Part shown: positions 23,711 to 38,063 of the stretch, piece after piece
How the letters are laid out: each line of letters begins with the position of its first letter
Position numbering within the stretch: position 1 is the stretch's first letter
NCBI GenBank assembly: GCA_037975125.1
Contig: CM075851.1
Span: forward strand, 119,814,908-119,878,907
DNA from: Latrodectus hesperus
Taxonomy: Eukaryota > Arthropoda > Arachnida > Araneae > Theridiidae
DNA length: 64,000 bases
Reading direction: 5' to 3'
The notes under the pieces: generated by a model
Seen by the model: only the letters and a program-made list of their open reading frames with translations
What the model was told of the DNA's origin: nothing
Database searches by the model: none
Program-made: the position numbers and the translations under genes

Positions 23711-24992
23711 AAAAAATATAAGTATTTACTTAAACTAGTAATGCCGGTTAAGTCATAAACAAACTAACCATTATAAAAAGATGAATGAAATCGACTTTAC
23801 TAATCAATTTTCTGCTGCTTCTAGTCACGATTTGATAGTATGTGTGAGATTTTACTGACACAAATATAAATATTGGATTTTGATGTGATGTGAATCACCA
23901 TAGTCTGTTTGTTACCTATAAGTATATAGATGTTACTTGAAAATGCAAACAATTTACATCGTGATTTTTGCAATTGTCCGGCTAAATATAGCGTAACACA
24001 AGACTCTTCAATGTTGGGTTCTGGTGAAAAGTGACAAGAAAATTATAAGCAAACCAAATGTAGACGTTAATGTTTGTAAACTTGATCTCGGTTTTTTTTC
24101 TTTAAAAAATTCAACCGGAAAAATAACAAAGTAAGACAATAAAATATTTGTATTGCTCTTTGTTTTCTAAACATGAAATAATTATAACTGGTTGACTTGT
24201 TTTTAAAATAATGCCAAGAACTGTATTGTTCTAAGACAATTTGCGATTTCATTACTATTACAAAACAATTTATTCAACTATAATTAAACAATGCTATTCT
24301 AACTCAAATTAGATTTAATGTGTAGTGTTTCAAAGTTATTTCAGACAGAAATGGGTAACTTAATTTTTAAAGTAATTGGCATCGTGATAGTCCGATATTT
24401 TTTTCTACTTTTGGAAAAATGTGAGGGAAATAAGTCAGCTTTGTATAAGAAAGTAAAATTGATATATACGTTAATCAACTCTTTCTAATGAGTAGCATAA
24501 AAAATTGACAAAATATAAGTAGTTCTTGAATCAGACTGATGACTTTTTGAATATTATTTGTGATTACTTATGATTTTCTTTAACGGTCTGCATTCTATTT
24601 TTAACTGATAATTCTTTGATCATATATAAAAGATTCCGCAAAATATATTAACTTTTAAAGATTTTCCCTGAAATTTCTTTTAATTTTATAGCAAATTAAA
24701 AGGAAAATTTCCCTTTTTCAATCAAATGAATTACTCGAAAAAATAATTCCAATATTTTACATTAATTTAGATTTCTTTTTTGTTAGATGTTTTTCAAGCT
24801 CTTTCGGTAATTTAATTCAAAATTTATCTTTTCAGTAATTGTAATTTCAAATCGAAAAAAATGCAAACACTTTTTAGTTTACTGAAGGGGTTGAATTTAT
24901 ACATATATATAGAATTTTACATTCTTAAATTGTATCAAAGAGTGCAGTATTGAGAGTGTTTATTTTGCTCACACACAGTTATAAATAAGGAC

Positions 24993-25032
24993 TATCTTTT
25001 GTTGTGGTGTGGGAACACCACAACAGAAGATA
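24993..25032. repeat. Hairpin, 18-bp arms
   Basis: TATCTTTTGTTGTGGTGT pairs with ACACCACAACAGAAGATA with a single G:T pair and a 4-bp loop. Confidence 0.85.
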
Positions 25033-25554
25033 ATCCGTATATATAATTGAAAGGGAGTCCTTCATGACTTGATCTCATTTCTTGAATTTTGTATTAAATT
25101 ATTAACTTTTGATAAAGGTGCAATTTAAATTATCTTCCCAACTGTGCAAATATATTGGAGGACAGGTATACAGTTAAGTATGCGTTTAAAATACTTTGTT
25201 AACTGCATCAATTTTTACAAAAATATTTAGAAGAAAGGAATAAAATTTTCTTAAATTAATAATTATATTCATGAATTCAAAATAACTATTGTTTGTTTCA
25301 ATCAAAAACTAAACCTTCAATTCAAAAGTCAGTTCCATAATAATTTAGATTATTTTCAAAAATTAAAATGGTGCATTCTTAGAGGGATACTTTTATCAGT
25401 GCTTTTTATATTTTTTTTACAATGAACAAATTAAGAATACTAGCTCGTAGCACTACAAAAGAAAATTTCTGAAAAGGATAGAGTGCAGTACTCTTTAGTG
25501 AAAAGTCTCATAGGTAAAGACTAGCATTCTTTTTCCGAGAGTTAAAGAAACTAA

Positions 25555-25700
25555 CCATTCAAAGGTCACGTGATGTCTTCCAGGAAAAACTGAGATGTAG
25601 TCCATCATCGATTGGCTGCCACTTATATGCACGCTATAATAGTTTGGACGGTAGTGGAATTGGTTTCTTAAGCAGATGTCCTGAGAAAAAAGGGGCCGTA
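25555..25700. promoter_or_regulatory. Candidate intronic regulatory island
   Basis: A less AT-rich patch within intron 2 holds the palindromic E-box TCACGTGA (25566-25573) and, about 40 bp on, an inverted CCAAT motif ATTGG (25611-25615). Some TATA-like sequence follows. The cluster could be an enhancer or internal promoter, or it could be an unrecognised transposon piece. Only the motifs are observed. Confidence 0.25.
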
Positions 25701-28083
25701 TACTAAATGTATATCAAAAAGTAAATATTTCATATTACATCCTTACTTCAGATATACAAAATTAGTGTCTGAATCTTATAAGGTTCCCGATTAATGCAAA
25801 TTAGCATAAATTCGTTTTACTTGAGATTACTTGAAATTAGAATTTGAAATAGGAAATTTCAATTCGTTGTATAACTGCAGAGTGACATTCTTTAAGTGTT
25901 TCAATGTGTCAAAATGATCAAATGGGAAATTTTAAATACACTTTTAGTAAAATGTTTTCGATGAAAATATTTTATGATTTCTTTTATCCATTCGAAATGA
26001 TTATATTAAAGTAGTTTAAAAACTCTGAAAAAGATACGAGCAATGATCAAGCATATGTAATATTTAAAATAACTGCAATATATGGAAAGTTTTCAGGAAT
26101 TTATTTTTAAGATTAAAATCATGAAGTTTCTAACTAACAGAAAAATAAAAAATCTATTTATTATATCTTCCACTCTCAGAGAATGATAATGTATTTTAAG
26201 TTAAATTAAAAATAATATAAAGTTAGAATATAAATGCATAAACTCCTTCCGTTCATTGATTAAACCCAAACAAATGCATACATACGTCATTTCAATTCAA
26301 TTGCAATGTTCATAAAATGTAAATAGATTACTTGTTCCTATTTTCACCGTGAAAATAATAAAACTTCTCTCTTTCCGATGCGATATCGTATATTAAGATT
26401 TTTTTAATGGCAGTTAAGTATTCAAATAAAATAGATTTTCGAAATTCTAGGAAGAAAGCAGCAGAAAGGGATTGTTAATGGGAATAACAATGAGTTAGTC
26501 GTTATTTCTTCAGACAATAGAATCAAAAAAGTGTATAACTATTTAAATTATATTATTGCTTTATAGACTTGTAATTAGGATCCTACATTGAAGTACAATA
26601 CTTTTTTAATCGCAAAATATGTTGGATTAAATAATTTTAAAAACGTAACTAGAAAGATGTTATTTTGAGAAGAATTTGAATTTTTAATTCAAAAATATAT
26701 ACTTCGTACATAGATTTCCTCCTGATGGCCAATAGTTTAAATTCTGCAAAAAAAAAAATCATAACAGTTTATTCTGCTTTAATTTGAAAAAAATTGACAC
26801 AATTATTACTAAAATTACACTATAATGGAGTAATGATATTTGAAATGTACATCCCCATCTGAAATTAAATTATTAACATTACATTCTCATTAACATAACA
26901 TATTATTGATAATTATTATGTAACTTAAATTAAATTATTAACATTAGAGAACATTGTCTTGTCTATTTTCATATCACCTTTCTTTCCTAAAATTGCAAAT
27001 ACACACACACTTTATATTTTTTAAAGAGTAAATAATACAAACATTACCAACAAAAAAGATGTTGAACAGTCTTATAGTACGATTCTTGGAAAAGAAATCA
27101 TATTTGTGGAAATCACAATTGTAAGAACAACATTTATAGATGTTGGAAGAATTGTAAGCAAAACTATTTGTAAAACAATTAAGAATAATTGAAGGAAAAC
27201 TCAATGTTGGATAAAACAGAAGACAATTTAGAAAAAAAACTAATTTAAGTTTTTTTAGAAAAACAATTTAAGTAAAAATTACGTCCAACACTTCAATCAA
27301 GAGAATTCATTTGCTCAAGTTTTTATACATCAAACCTGATTGATATATAAAAACACTTGAAAAAAGAAATCTTCATGGAATCTAAATCATTTGCAAAATT
27401 TGTTGAGTCAAGCAATGATTGTATGATAGCATTTTAAAGACATTCAGTAAAACAAATAATGAAAGTTATTAGTGAGTTAAACAGAATAAAATATCTTGAA
27501 ATTATACTGATTGTTGAACTTTCTGAAACAGTGATGGCTTATGTGATTGTTTCTAAGATATTTCTAAGTCTTTCAATCTTGGAGAAATAAATAAGTTAAA
27601 AAGTATTCTTAAAATAAGACCTTAATTTTTTTTCAAAAAATAAATTTTTTAGAAATGTTTTGTATTTTGATCTAATGTTTTGTCTAGTGTGTGTGTATCG
27701 CAACAAAATATCTCTGACTTTTCTTATTTAAAAGTGAGCTGCAAGTTGAATATTTGGAATCAAATTCACAAACTAAATTTATCTGATGTGAATGTTTAAA
27801 GATTCAGAGAATCCACTTCAAATTTCAGGGGTCTTGCTTGAAACAGTTTTCATTTTTAAAGTGACTTGCATACAAACCCTTCTACTTTAAAAATCAACTA
27901 ATTTCCCACACGATATTTAATTGCAAATATTTTGGTATTGTACAATATTTTTCACGCGCATTTTTATTTTACATAGTGCAAAAAAATGCTTAAATTTTTA
28001 GAATTATTTAGAAATTTATTTTGGTTTTAAACTTGTAAAAACTAAATAATAGCCGTTTGGAAAACTTTAAAACTGTTTTCGAA

Positions 28084-28290
<207 letters not shown>

Positions 28291-28907
28291 CATAAAAATG
28301 TTTCATGAGAAAATAAGATAACTTTAAAAAGATAATTTTAAAAACTTCATTTTTCAACAAATTTTTTAATTTTAAAATTTTTTATGTATTTGTAATGTTT
28401 TGATTATATTGTACGTTCACATTTAAATATAATCAAACTAAATATACAAAATCATTCAATATACAATGAATTTACCGTGGTAATTCAAATAAACTATTCT
28501 GTTCAATTGACAAATTTAGAGCAAATAAAGGAATGATAGATGAAACTTGAAGAATTCACATGAATATATTATTTTAAAAAATTACATTATTATATTATTA
28601 AAGAAACATTTTAGCTGATTTATGGTACAGATATTAAATTTGTAAGCCTTTGTTAGCATGGCATCGTGTTGCATAGATCATTACATACATTTCTTAGCTT
28701 TATATAATCAACTGATCTTTACTATCTTTTAAAAAGTTTCTAATATTTCCCATGCATTTTTAAAACTAAGCTATTTATTTTAAGTAATAGTATAACTTAT
28801 ATCTGATTCCAAATAAACTATGTTGTAAATTTTAAAATTCTTAATGAATGTTGTACTTTAGAAACTTTAGAAGCTCTATTTCTAATGAAATTTTGAGATT
28901 GTATACA

Positions 28908-29043
28908 TTGGGTTGTTCGGAAAGTAATTTCGCTTTACCCACCTCAATCAGTTTTTGCGAGTAAAAACCAACCATTTTATGAGTGTGAAATCAAGCTACC
29001 ACCGCAAAGATAGTAAAAGATGTTGGACTAAAAGTGACAATAT
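28908..29043 (+). mobile_element. Mariner-like terminal fragment 2
   Basis: Starts TTGGGTTGTTCGGAAAGTAA and follows the same about 130-bp sequence as the minus-strand fragment at 17877-18006, through shared blocks AAAACCAACCA, TTTATGAGTG and GACAATAT. The expected TA before the terminus reads CA. No second terminus or transposase follows. Confidence 0.65.
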
Positions 29044-29379
29044 ACAATTAAATAAAATATTTATTCGTTATACGTTTTCCATTTTCATTAAAGAAAGAAC
29101 TAATTACGTTAAGATATAAACTTAAATCAAATTTTCTGATGTAAAACTTATGGAGTCAATACTTTTAATAAGATAAAGTTTTCTTTTTAAATAACTTTAC
29201 ATATAACTTTTTCAGAAGGTTTAAAATTAAGGTAGCTAATATTAAAATTTAAAATCAACTCATTTTTAAAGAAAAAACATTGAAGCAACACCTTTGAAAA
29301 AGCAGAACATTAACGTAACACCTGGTATATGAATTTATTTCATGGGATTACAGACCTCTTGAGCTTTTTCGCAATATTT

Positions 29380-29640
29380 AAATCATCCCTACGCAAAGTA
29401 CAAATGCACTACCGTCTTATCCGTAGACAAGGCGGCTCCATAAGTTCGCGTGCCTGGCAACTCGATTGACAAACTAAAGCATGGTCCAGTTTACTTAAGA
29501 ATGTTACTTTCAACTCCGGTTCCTAATGATTTTCTCGTAAAAGGGGACGGAAGGTATTTTTAGAAGACAAATTGGTTCGGTTTTCTAAATAAATCAAACA
29601 TTTTGCGGACATAAGAGACTTTTCTCGTCATTAAAATGTC
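29380..29640. other. Less AT-rich island in intron 2, unidentified
   Basis: About 260 bp that is clearly richer in G+C than the flanks, with several CpGs (for example around 29440-29460). I recognise no coding domain, tRNA or transposon terminus. It may be a conserved intronic element or a decayed insertion. Comparison with related genomes would decide. Confidence 0.3.
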
Positions 29641-31668
29641 ATTTGTGTTTTAAGCGTTCGACAACCTTTTGCAAATAAATTAAACTAATTATTGGGGTTT
29701 TTCAACGCACTTAACAAACTTTTAAAATTTATTTTATTAGAAAGTGAAAAGAGTTATTTAAGAGGTAAAACTTCTAAATTTCAACAATTTCAGATTTAGA
29801 GGTTCAAATATGTTTGTATTGGAATTAATGTTCTCTTAAAACCAATTTTATCTAATGTTGATCTTTCCTTGTTAATTTTATTATCCTTGTATCAATTTAA
29901 CTCCTTAATTATTATGAAACTCTCAATTATGTTTATTAGTTTTAAATCCAGTAACTTTTTACCGCAAAATTATATATGAAAATTTGTTTAGCTAAAAAAT
30001 TTTACATAAAAAATTATTAGAGTATAAATTGAACAATGCATTAAATACTATTTTATACATTGGTAAAAATTAACCATTGCGAAATCATTTATTATAAAGC
30101 TGTCTGCTGACGTTTTTCATAAAATAATTTAAGTATGGAGGATTTAAATTTTTTATTTAGAACTGAGATACTATGTGTTGCAATTTTAGATAGTAATTTA
30201 TATTTATTGTACCGGAAATTTCGAAATTTAAAATGGTTACCATGTTTTCGTGATTTTTACTTTTAAAGGTGTTTTAATATCGAATTTCAATTTTTGGCTT
30301 TCTTACTAACAAATATTTTGGTCTTCAGTTCAATTGGCAGAGTTTCAGCTCCCAAAATAGTCTTTAATATGTTTTTAATAGCAAAATCAGTCTTCGAATG
30401 TAAAAATTTGTCAGTAACTGACAACTATACTTAACAGATACGCTCATTTTAAATCAAGCTACGCTAACAGAATTACGCACTCTGGCCCTAGTTTGTAGGT
30501 TCAAATACTATTTCGGGGGTAAAAGTATGATATATCCCCCCAAGAGATTTCTCACCTAATCTGGCGTTCTTTGTTTTTATAATGTTGCCGGTTTGATTTT
30601 TTGTTGCATTTCAAATTTTTGTTGCCAGGTTTGGTTTCTTCTCGTGATTCACGTCATTTTTCATCATATATATGGTTTTTTAAGTGGCAACAGCGTTTGA
30701 ATTGCTTGGCGACGAGAAATATTCGCAAAGGTTGCTAATCGGAAGGAATATGCACTGTTAGTTCCATTTCGGGTGTGGATACTTTAAGTATTTCGATATC
30801 TGTTTTTAAACTGTAAATTCTGATTCAATTAATCCTCTTATGCATAAAGTTGATGGTGGAATCAGAATAAGCAAATCCTTCACTTCTGGAAAGATTTTCG
30901 AGAAATAATGAGACATAATCATGTGTGCAAGATTAAAACAATCGGCTAGTTAAATGTTAAATTCCTGACACATGGGAATCTTCTAAATAAAAATGCAGTA
31001 TTAATTTCCAGTATACAAGATTAACGTAAATATATTTTTGAATGGATTTCTACATTACACAAAATGTTTGCGTGGAGCCAAAATTAACCAAGATCTTTAT
31101 CTTATTTTGATAAATTCATCGATATACAGAACTTAATTTCTCTTAAAGTCCTATATCCTTTTCTGGTGTCATTGATATTAAAATAAGAACACTTCTAAGT
31201 GAAGAAATATTAATGTCTTAATAATTATATCCAGAATAATTTATAGATAATAATAAATCAGAATACTTCATTTCAGTTCCTAAGGAATCTTGTACAAGAT
31301 GATTTACCTAATTAAATTTTTCTATTGTTACAGGTTCCGATAAGAATTTTTCACTAAACATTTTGCTTTGTTTCAACCTTCACTCTATTTTGAATACATT
31401 CATTCAAAATGGTATTCTAGAGAATAAAGTAATGATAATAACTTCCAGTTTTGAAGATTGTATGTGTTGTATATTAAATCGGAAGTTATATAAAGTGTGT
31501 GTTTATTTCATGTAATGAAATGCGTGAATAGTTTCAGCTTTTCTTTAATAACAAAGTTTAAAATTTGTTAAATACTATTCAACAATTTATTAAAAACTAT
31601 CAATATTTGCAATTAAAATTATATTACAATTTATCTTTAAGAGCAACATTTAATTTTATTTCTTACAG

Positions 31669-31851
31669 CTGAAGAAAAAAACCTTCGACAGGAAAAGTAA
31701 ACATGGGCACTGGATAGTTTTTGATGTGAAAAAAGCTCTTAATCATTGGACAAAGCATCCGACTCAGACAATTGGATTTGTATTACGTGCTTCAGGTGTT
31801 AACATAGCGGACTTAATCAGAATATCAGAAGAAAATGCTCAAAGCAACAAG
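31669..31851 (+). CDS. myo: Myostatin/GDF11-like (myoglianin) exon 3
   Basis: Encodes residues 211-271, the second half of the prodomain arm. A basic start (LKKKTFDRKSKHG) leads into HWIVFDVKKALNHWTKHP, the conserved 'W..FDV..AL..W' strand-helix of TGF-beta-family prodomains. TIGFVLRASG then matches the following 'lGfvi.a.d' strand. The exon is 183 nt, exactly 61 codons, with phase 0 at both ends (acceptor TTACAG, donor GTATAT). Loss or skipping of this exon would keep the frame but remove part of the latency domain. Confidence 0.92.
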
Positions 31852-32404
31852 GTATATCTATTTTATAAAAATACTTAATATTCGTTTTACTTCTATTATG
31901 TATAGAGAAATTTAACATGCGCGTATTCTCTCTTTGCACGAGTTTTCATTTTTAAGTTATCTTAGCTCCAGATTTATTTTGTATAAATATTAAGATACTT
32001 TTATTTATTTGTTTATTTATTTATTTTGACTTTAAAAGACCTAAGTGATTTATCTTAAAAGAAATATTTTTCAATGGCCAAATAGAATAACTTGTTATTG
32101 GAGGACATAAATAGGCAAATTGATTTTTAAATTTTTATCTAGTTAATAGCAAATCCCCTAAACACATTTCAGATTCAAAAATTTTGCTTTTTATTAAATG
32201 TGCTGCAATTACGGAAAATATTTTGTTAAGGTTGACTTGGTATGGAATGTTAATTTCTATTGAAAAACATTTTATATACATATTTACACAAAGCTTCAAT
32301 ATTTAATTTTTTATACCAATGTGATATTTTTAATTTAAAAATATTATGTAGAGTGGAAATAACATCGTGCTAGTAAGTTAAAAGTGGATTAGTAAGAATA
32401 AGAG

Positions 32405-32522
<118 letters not shown>

Positions 32523-33389
32523 AAGAATCAGAATGTTGTATAAATAATTATAGAAAACTTCTTACAATACAGTAAACATTTGATAACTTGATTCAAATTT
32601 TACTTCTAAAGTCTTTAAATGTTTTAAATATCTATTGGGTTAAGCTTTAATTTAAATTCAAAGTAAAGTATAATTCATAAAATTTGCTAGAGTATATTAT
32701 ATCGATTATCGAAGAATCTCAATGAAATTCTAATTCCTCCATCATCTTATATCTCGCTAACTTTTTTTTTTACCGAAACATACCTGTTTAAGCGAAAAAC
32801 ATTTTGCACTTTCCAAAACTATCTTTCTTTAGCACATTTCTTAATGGCATATACTGCTGTGTGTGTAGCGCTAATTTTTCATTTCTCTCATTCTTTAAAA
32901 ATGATCTTCTCAAAATAAGAGTTTCAATTTCATGCCCTAATGAAATAATTCCACTCATTTAGTTATAAAAATTCATAGAGTAGCGAAAATAAAAATAAAA
33001 AATTTAAGCAATTCAAATATTATGCGTTATTAAAGTATTTTAAATGCTGAGTCTTCCATTTAAAATAGATGTGCTACGACGCAAATAAACTAAACGCTCT
33101 TTTAAAAAAATAAATAAATAAAAAGGCTACATAATTTTATAAGCAATTGCAAGTGTGTGGCATAAGAAGCATTATTTCTTTAATGTTAATAGAAGAATAA
33201 AATTCAGGAGATTTCTCTAAAAGTTCTTGAGTGACATTAACATCAAAAGCAATGATTGAAGAGCATGATTGAATTTCTCATCGTACCTGAACCATATTTT
33301 TAAAACACTTCGCTGAAATCGGTAAAATATAATACACAATGCTTAGGAAAAGTGTATGAAGCCTGTATAGTAATAAAAATATTTTATTT

Positions 33390-33454
33390 GTATGTATATA
33401 TATGTATATGTATATATGTATGTATATGTATGTATGTATGTATGTATATGTATG
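33390..33454. repeat. TATG/TATA compound microsatellite next to exon 4 acceptor
   Basis: A mixed TATG and TA repeat of about 65 bp ends 27 bp before the exon 4 splice acceptor, in the zone where branch point and pyrimidine tract lie. Confidence 0.9.
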
Positions 33455-33481
33455 TTAAACAATTTTCTCTTTTAATTAAAG

Positions 33482-33865
33482 AAACCATTCATTGAGACTA
33501 AGGTTGAGAAGCAACGACAGCGTCGAACGAAGAGAATGATTGGTCTCAATTGCGAAGAAAATGCTGACGAAGTGAGATGTTGCCGGTATCCTCTCACAGT
33601 GGATTTCGAAGAGTTTGGTTGGGACTGGATCATCGCCCCCAAAAGGTATGAAGCTAACTACTGCAGTGGCGAGTGCCCGTACGTATTCCTACAGAAGTAT
33701 CCACACACACACCTTGTGCAGCAAGCCAATCCTCAAGGGTCAGCAGGTCCCTGCTGCGCCCCAAGGAAAATGTCTTCAATATCAATGTTGTACTTTGATT
33801 CTGATTTTAATATAATTTACGGAATGCTGCCTGGTATGGTAGTGGACAGATGTGGGTGTTCATAG
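33482..33865 (+). CDS. myo: Myostatin/GDF11-like (myoglianin) exon 4, mature ligand
   Basis: Encodes residues 272-398 and the TAG stop. The segment KPFIETKV at the exon start parallels the start of the last exon of vertebrate myostatin. The furin site RTKR is at 286-289. The mature peptide (290-398, 109 residues) has nine cysteines in the myostatin/GDF11/TGF-beta arrangement: Cys6, the CC pair 15-16, 43, 47, the CC pair 73-74, and 106 and 108 of mature numbering. It contains [37 protein letters not shown] and a VVDRCGCS end. Six of the cysteines should form the cystine knot and one the dimer bond. The ligand is expected to signal through activin type II receptors and Smad2/3 (family knowledge). 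Similarity is to myostatin/GDF11 rather than BMPs, which usually have seven cysteines. No frame break is seen. Confidence 0.97.
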   Translation, partial: KPFIETKVEKQRQRRTKRMIGLNCEENADEVRCCRYPLTVDFEEFGWDWIIAPKRYEANYCSGECPYVFLQKYPHTHLVQQANPQGSAGPCCAPRKMSSISMLYFDSDFNIIYGMLPGMVVDRCGCS

Positions 33866-34300
33866 TAAAAAGCATTGTTAGTGTTTGTTATGTCTTTCGT
33901 ATGACTCGGAATATACGTTCATCCTGTGATCTTTTCGCACACGAAACCTGCCATATTGAAAGAGCCCTAGTTTTTATGCTATATGTATAGCCGCAAATTA
34001 ATTTCGCTTTAACTTGTGATGAATTGGTATTCGGAAAAGAAAATTTTCCAATCTGTACAAATTATGAAAGTACTTATGGAAATTGCTCAGTTTTCTAGAG
34101 CAAAAGCCTTTAAATTAGTTTGAGTGAAGATCTTGAAGGTAGGAAACACTTTCATGAACAAGGCGACCCCAAGAACTTCAGAGCCGGTGTAAAAGTTGTC
34201 AAGGTCCGTGTGCGTGTTATTTATTAATCATTGGACACATTTCCTTCTGAAGGAAATATATTTATACAGAAACCGAGCGCCGAGGAACAAATAAATTTGT
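33866..34300 (+). other. Likely 3' untranslated region
   Basis: Sequence after the stop is initially less AT-rich than the distal flank and has no new ORF. The first AATAAA hexamer is at 34290-34295, so a short 3' UTR of about 450 nt is possible. Further AATAAA motifs occur near 34.93, 35.35, 35.61 and 36.23 kb, so a longer 3' UTR cannot be excluded without transcripts. Confidence 0.4.
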
Positions 34301-37300
34301 TCATTTTGTAGACAATTTCAAGCGCAAGTTTATTAAATTCTAAAAATTCTGCCATTAAAGTTTTATTTGTGAGAAAATTGTTTTGAGGGATGCAGTAGTA
34401 AGTTTATGTTAAATCTCACTAAATTCAAAGTTTATAGTTTTTTCATCAACAGTAAAATTGAAGTAAAATATTTAGCTTTTCCGTTTAAATATTTAGATGG
34501 TAAACTACATTTATAATTTGAAGTAGATCTGTGTTAGAATTTTACTGTATTCAACATCAAAGAAAGTTTTTTAATAATATTATAAATGTGTCAACAAGAT
34601 TCACAAGCAAAGTACTAAAACTAAACAAAGCAATAGAAAGTTTTACTTTTGTTAATTATGTGTATTTATAACTATTCTAGTAAAATATTCAACTTTAACA
34701 ATTATTAATCCAAACCGAATTTTTAAGAATTAACTCGCTGTTGCCAAACATATTTTTGCAAAATATTATATACAGGCCTATGCAAATGTTTTTTAATAGC
34801 AATTTAAAATATTATCAAATATATTGTGATATTTAAACGTGATTATCTTTATCACTGCCAGGCTTTCAAAGTGCTCAGTTATAGCTTTTGACTACAGTTG
34901 AAATATTTGCGTACATCACTATTTTACAATAAATTAATAATGCATACATAGTAAAAATTAGAGTAATAAGATCAAATTTAAGTTTTTAAAAGTTTATCGA
35001 ATAAGAGTGTGCGCGCATATAAATGAGCCTTAATGTGTATAATTAATATCAAGCGAATTATAAATTTACGAGGAGGAGCTTCGATATTTAGCTCTTAATC
35101 TAATTTAAATATCGAAAGAAATATTTTACTGATTATAAAGAAAATGTTGTATATTTCATTATTCCTACAGTTTTTGTTTTCGAACTGTTTGAGAATGCAT
35201 TCATTCAGGGTAAGTAGAAAGGTGTGTTTATAAATGTTAATGTATCGTGAGAATTTTCGAATGTAGTGTTACGCATTTTACCGAATTATACAAATGTCGA
35301 AAAGAGTTGTGATGTCGTTTATAAATAGAAACTTAGTTTTTTTTTTAATAAATATTATTTACTACTTTACAATTGCATTTGAAATTAAGTTTAAGTAAAT
35401 GCACATCAATAATCTGAATACTATAACGTATTCTTTAAATTAAGTGTAAATTTCTTAATTTAAATTTTTAGTATAATTAGAGATTGATATATTAGTGATA
35501 ATAAATATAGTTTCAAATAATTAAGCTTATTATATTACACACACATTCCACTTATGTTTTGGAATTATTGAAACTAAAGCTATTCACTTTGAAATGAAAT
35601 CAAAATTTTAATAAATATTTTTAACTTCTCTTAATACTTAGTAACTGTTTAAATATAAACTTAATAGTATTCACTTTAACATCAGAATAATGGTGAGATT
35701 TCAACTGTCATTTATATGTAGTATTGCAATTTATAAAAATGTATACAAATAATTCTCTAATTTTAGAAGTGATACAAAATGATTTTTTATAAATTGAATT
35801 TTGTTCTGTATATATTTGGTTTATTATATTAGCATTATTTTTATGCCAAAGAATGTGAAACCAGTTCTCATTTCTTAAATGAGTTTCAATGAAATGTATT
35901 TATATGCCATATCTTGTACTTTCTACATTTTATTACCATTTCAACCTTAAGTGAGAATTTTAGTGATAACTGTTTTTGGTTTTTTGTTTTATCTCTGCTG
36001 TCCATTCTTATAGCTTGTGCGGATACAGCATTTAATTTTAAATTTATAGCACTAATGTTCAATTATGTAAGCATGTCTTCATGAACACGCAATGTTTTTT
36101 ATTTGAATTGAATATTTATTGATAAAAAGTGAAAGAAATATAGTGTACGCACAAGAAACTTTTTCATTGGCATTGTAAAATTTCATAGGAGCTTGTTATT
36201 TCATTGCTTACTCGAAGAGGTGATAATAAATTTTTAGTTTTATATATATATTGGTGTCTTCACTGAGTTAATATTTGTAAGTAAAACACAAACATAATTG
36301 CTGAAACAAAATAAGATGTACAACTATTTTGAAACAAATATAGTTTGTTACTTGTATATGAACTTCACAAATCCCATATTTACAAAATGACCTATTCTAC
36401 TACTGCTCAATTCTGGATTCCAGCATAATTCTAACTGCAAGATTTTTCAAATAACATGTTAAAATAGCGAAAGTTTATACATTACCAAAAGTATTCCCAC
36501 TGCATAGTTAAAAATATTACAAAATGTGAATTTACGACGATGTCACAATTAAAGTATTTAGTTTTTTTATGTTGACAAAAAGATCTCCTTATTCTATAAT
36601 TTAGTATTTTCTTTAAATGGGAAGTTTTGTGAATACTAATGAGTTAAACAATTGATTAACCAAATAATTAAGAAAATTGCAACGAAATGTTATCTAAATT
36701 TTAAGAATTTGTTACAAAAATTCTATTTGAAAAAAAAATATTAAATTGCCTTTTCTTTCCAGTTTGTTTGAAAACAATGTATTTAGGTATAAAAAAGTAA
36801 TTGTTTTTAAAATTCACATACATGGGAAGTGTTTTTAGTTAAGAATTTTCAGACTTTAGACCTTTTTTTAGGTTTTACAATTTCATGAAATGACTAATAC
36901 AGGGTATTTTTGTTCTATATTGCCGAGAATGCAAAGATTATAATTTTCTTAGAAATGGAGAAAAAAATTCAAAAACAGCAAAATTTTATATAAAAGCTTT
37001 CACTGATTATGATAAATTCATATTAATTTGAAAATTAACAACTTTAAGCACTTTTTTAGGTTATTAAGAAGAAATAATAATTGAATACTATTTACATGAC
37101 ACATTTTATACAAATGTTAGAAATAACATACCTATAAAAATATGAGTAAAAAACACATTGATTCATTATGTTTATTTTATTCTATTGTTTCCCTTTTTAA
37201 TTTTAGAAATATGATTTCAGAGACAAAAATTGGAATTACATAATATTTTATATTTCAATTAATTTTATGTGTCTTTGATTCATTGATGCTTTTTATTTCC

Positions 37301-38063
37301 GTTAAATTACTTTTGATATAAAGCCACAATTATTAACATAACTACAGAATTTCTATAGATCTACTATTGATAATTCATGAATAAAGCCGGCGGCAATCTT
37401 TAATGAATATGTAAAAGTGTTTTCTAACATTAGACTTTAGATATCCAGATTACTTTGACCTTAACAAATCAGTATTTTTACTTATGAAGATGTATAGTAT
37501 CTAATAATTATACATTCGCAAAAATTTTTATTTTATTTTGAAGTGAAAACTTATTGATCTCTCATAGCCATCGAAAGTATAATATACTCCTTTAAAATTT
37601 CTCTTGATCTCCAAAGGTCTTTCCATAACTCGCTTGGATTTTTTTAAACTAAAATCTTACAACTTTTTTATATAATCTAAAAATTTTAGAATTCTTATTA
37701 TTAATTTACATATGTAATTTTTAATTTAAAATTTGGCATAATTTAATATTAAAAACTTTTAATTCTCACTCTTTTAGTAACCGCAAAATATTTAACGTAA
37801 AATTGTGTATCAGATTGAAGTTTTGATTAAATTTCACTAATTCTCCTTATTTTATTGTAGGCTAAAACATTTTCTGTTTTAAGTATTTAAATAGTTATTC
37901 AATTTTAAAAGTTGAATAGTAGCTTTTTCTTCAATTTTTTTGGTTTCAGATGCTGTAGGACATTAGACTATTAGTTATGCCGTATGGAATTCATTTGAAT
38001 CTTAAAGTTTTTTTTATTTACCATTTAATATAACTGTGCTATCTGTCAAATGGTTGTTGCAGC

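Noticed and set aside
30575..30720. Possible MITE with GTTGCC and TGGCAAC ends
   Set aside because: The arms pair only in short blocks and no termini or duplication can be set, so it is mentioned only as a possible relative of the 49.4-kb element.
33615..33815. Second plus-strand open frame inside exon 4
   Set aside because: Shadow frame of the cysteine-knot coding sequence.
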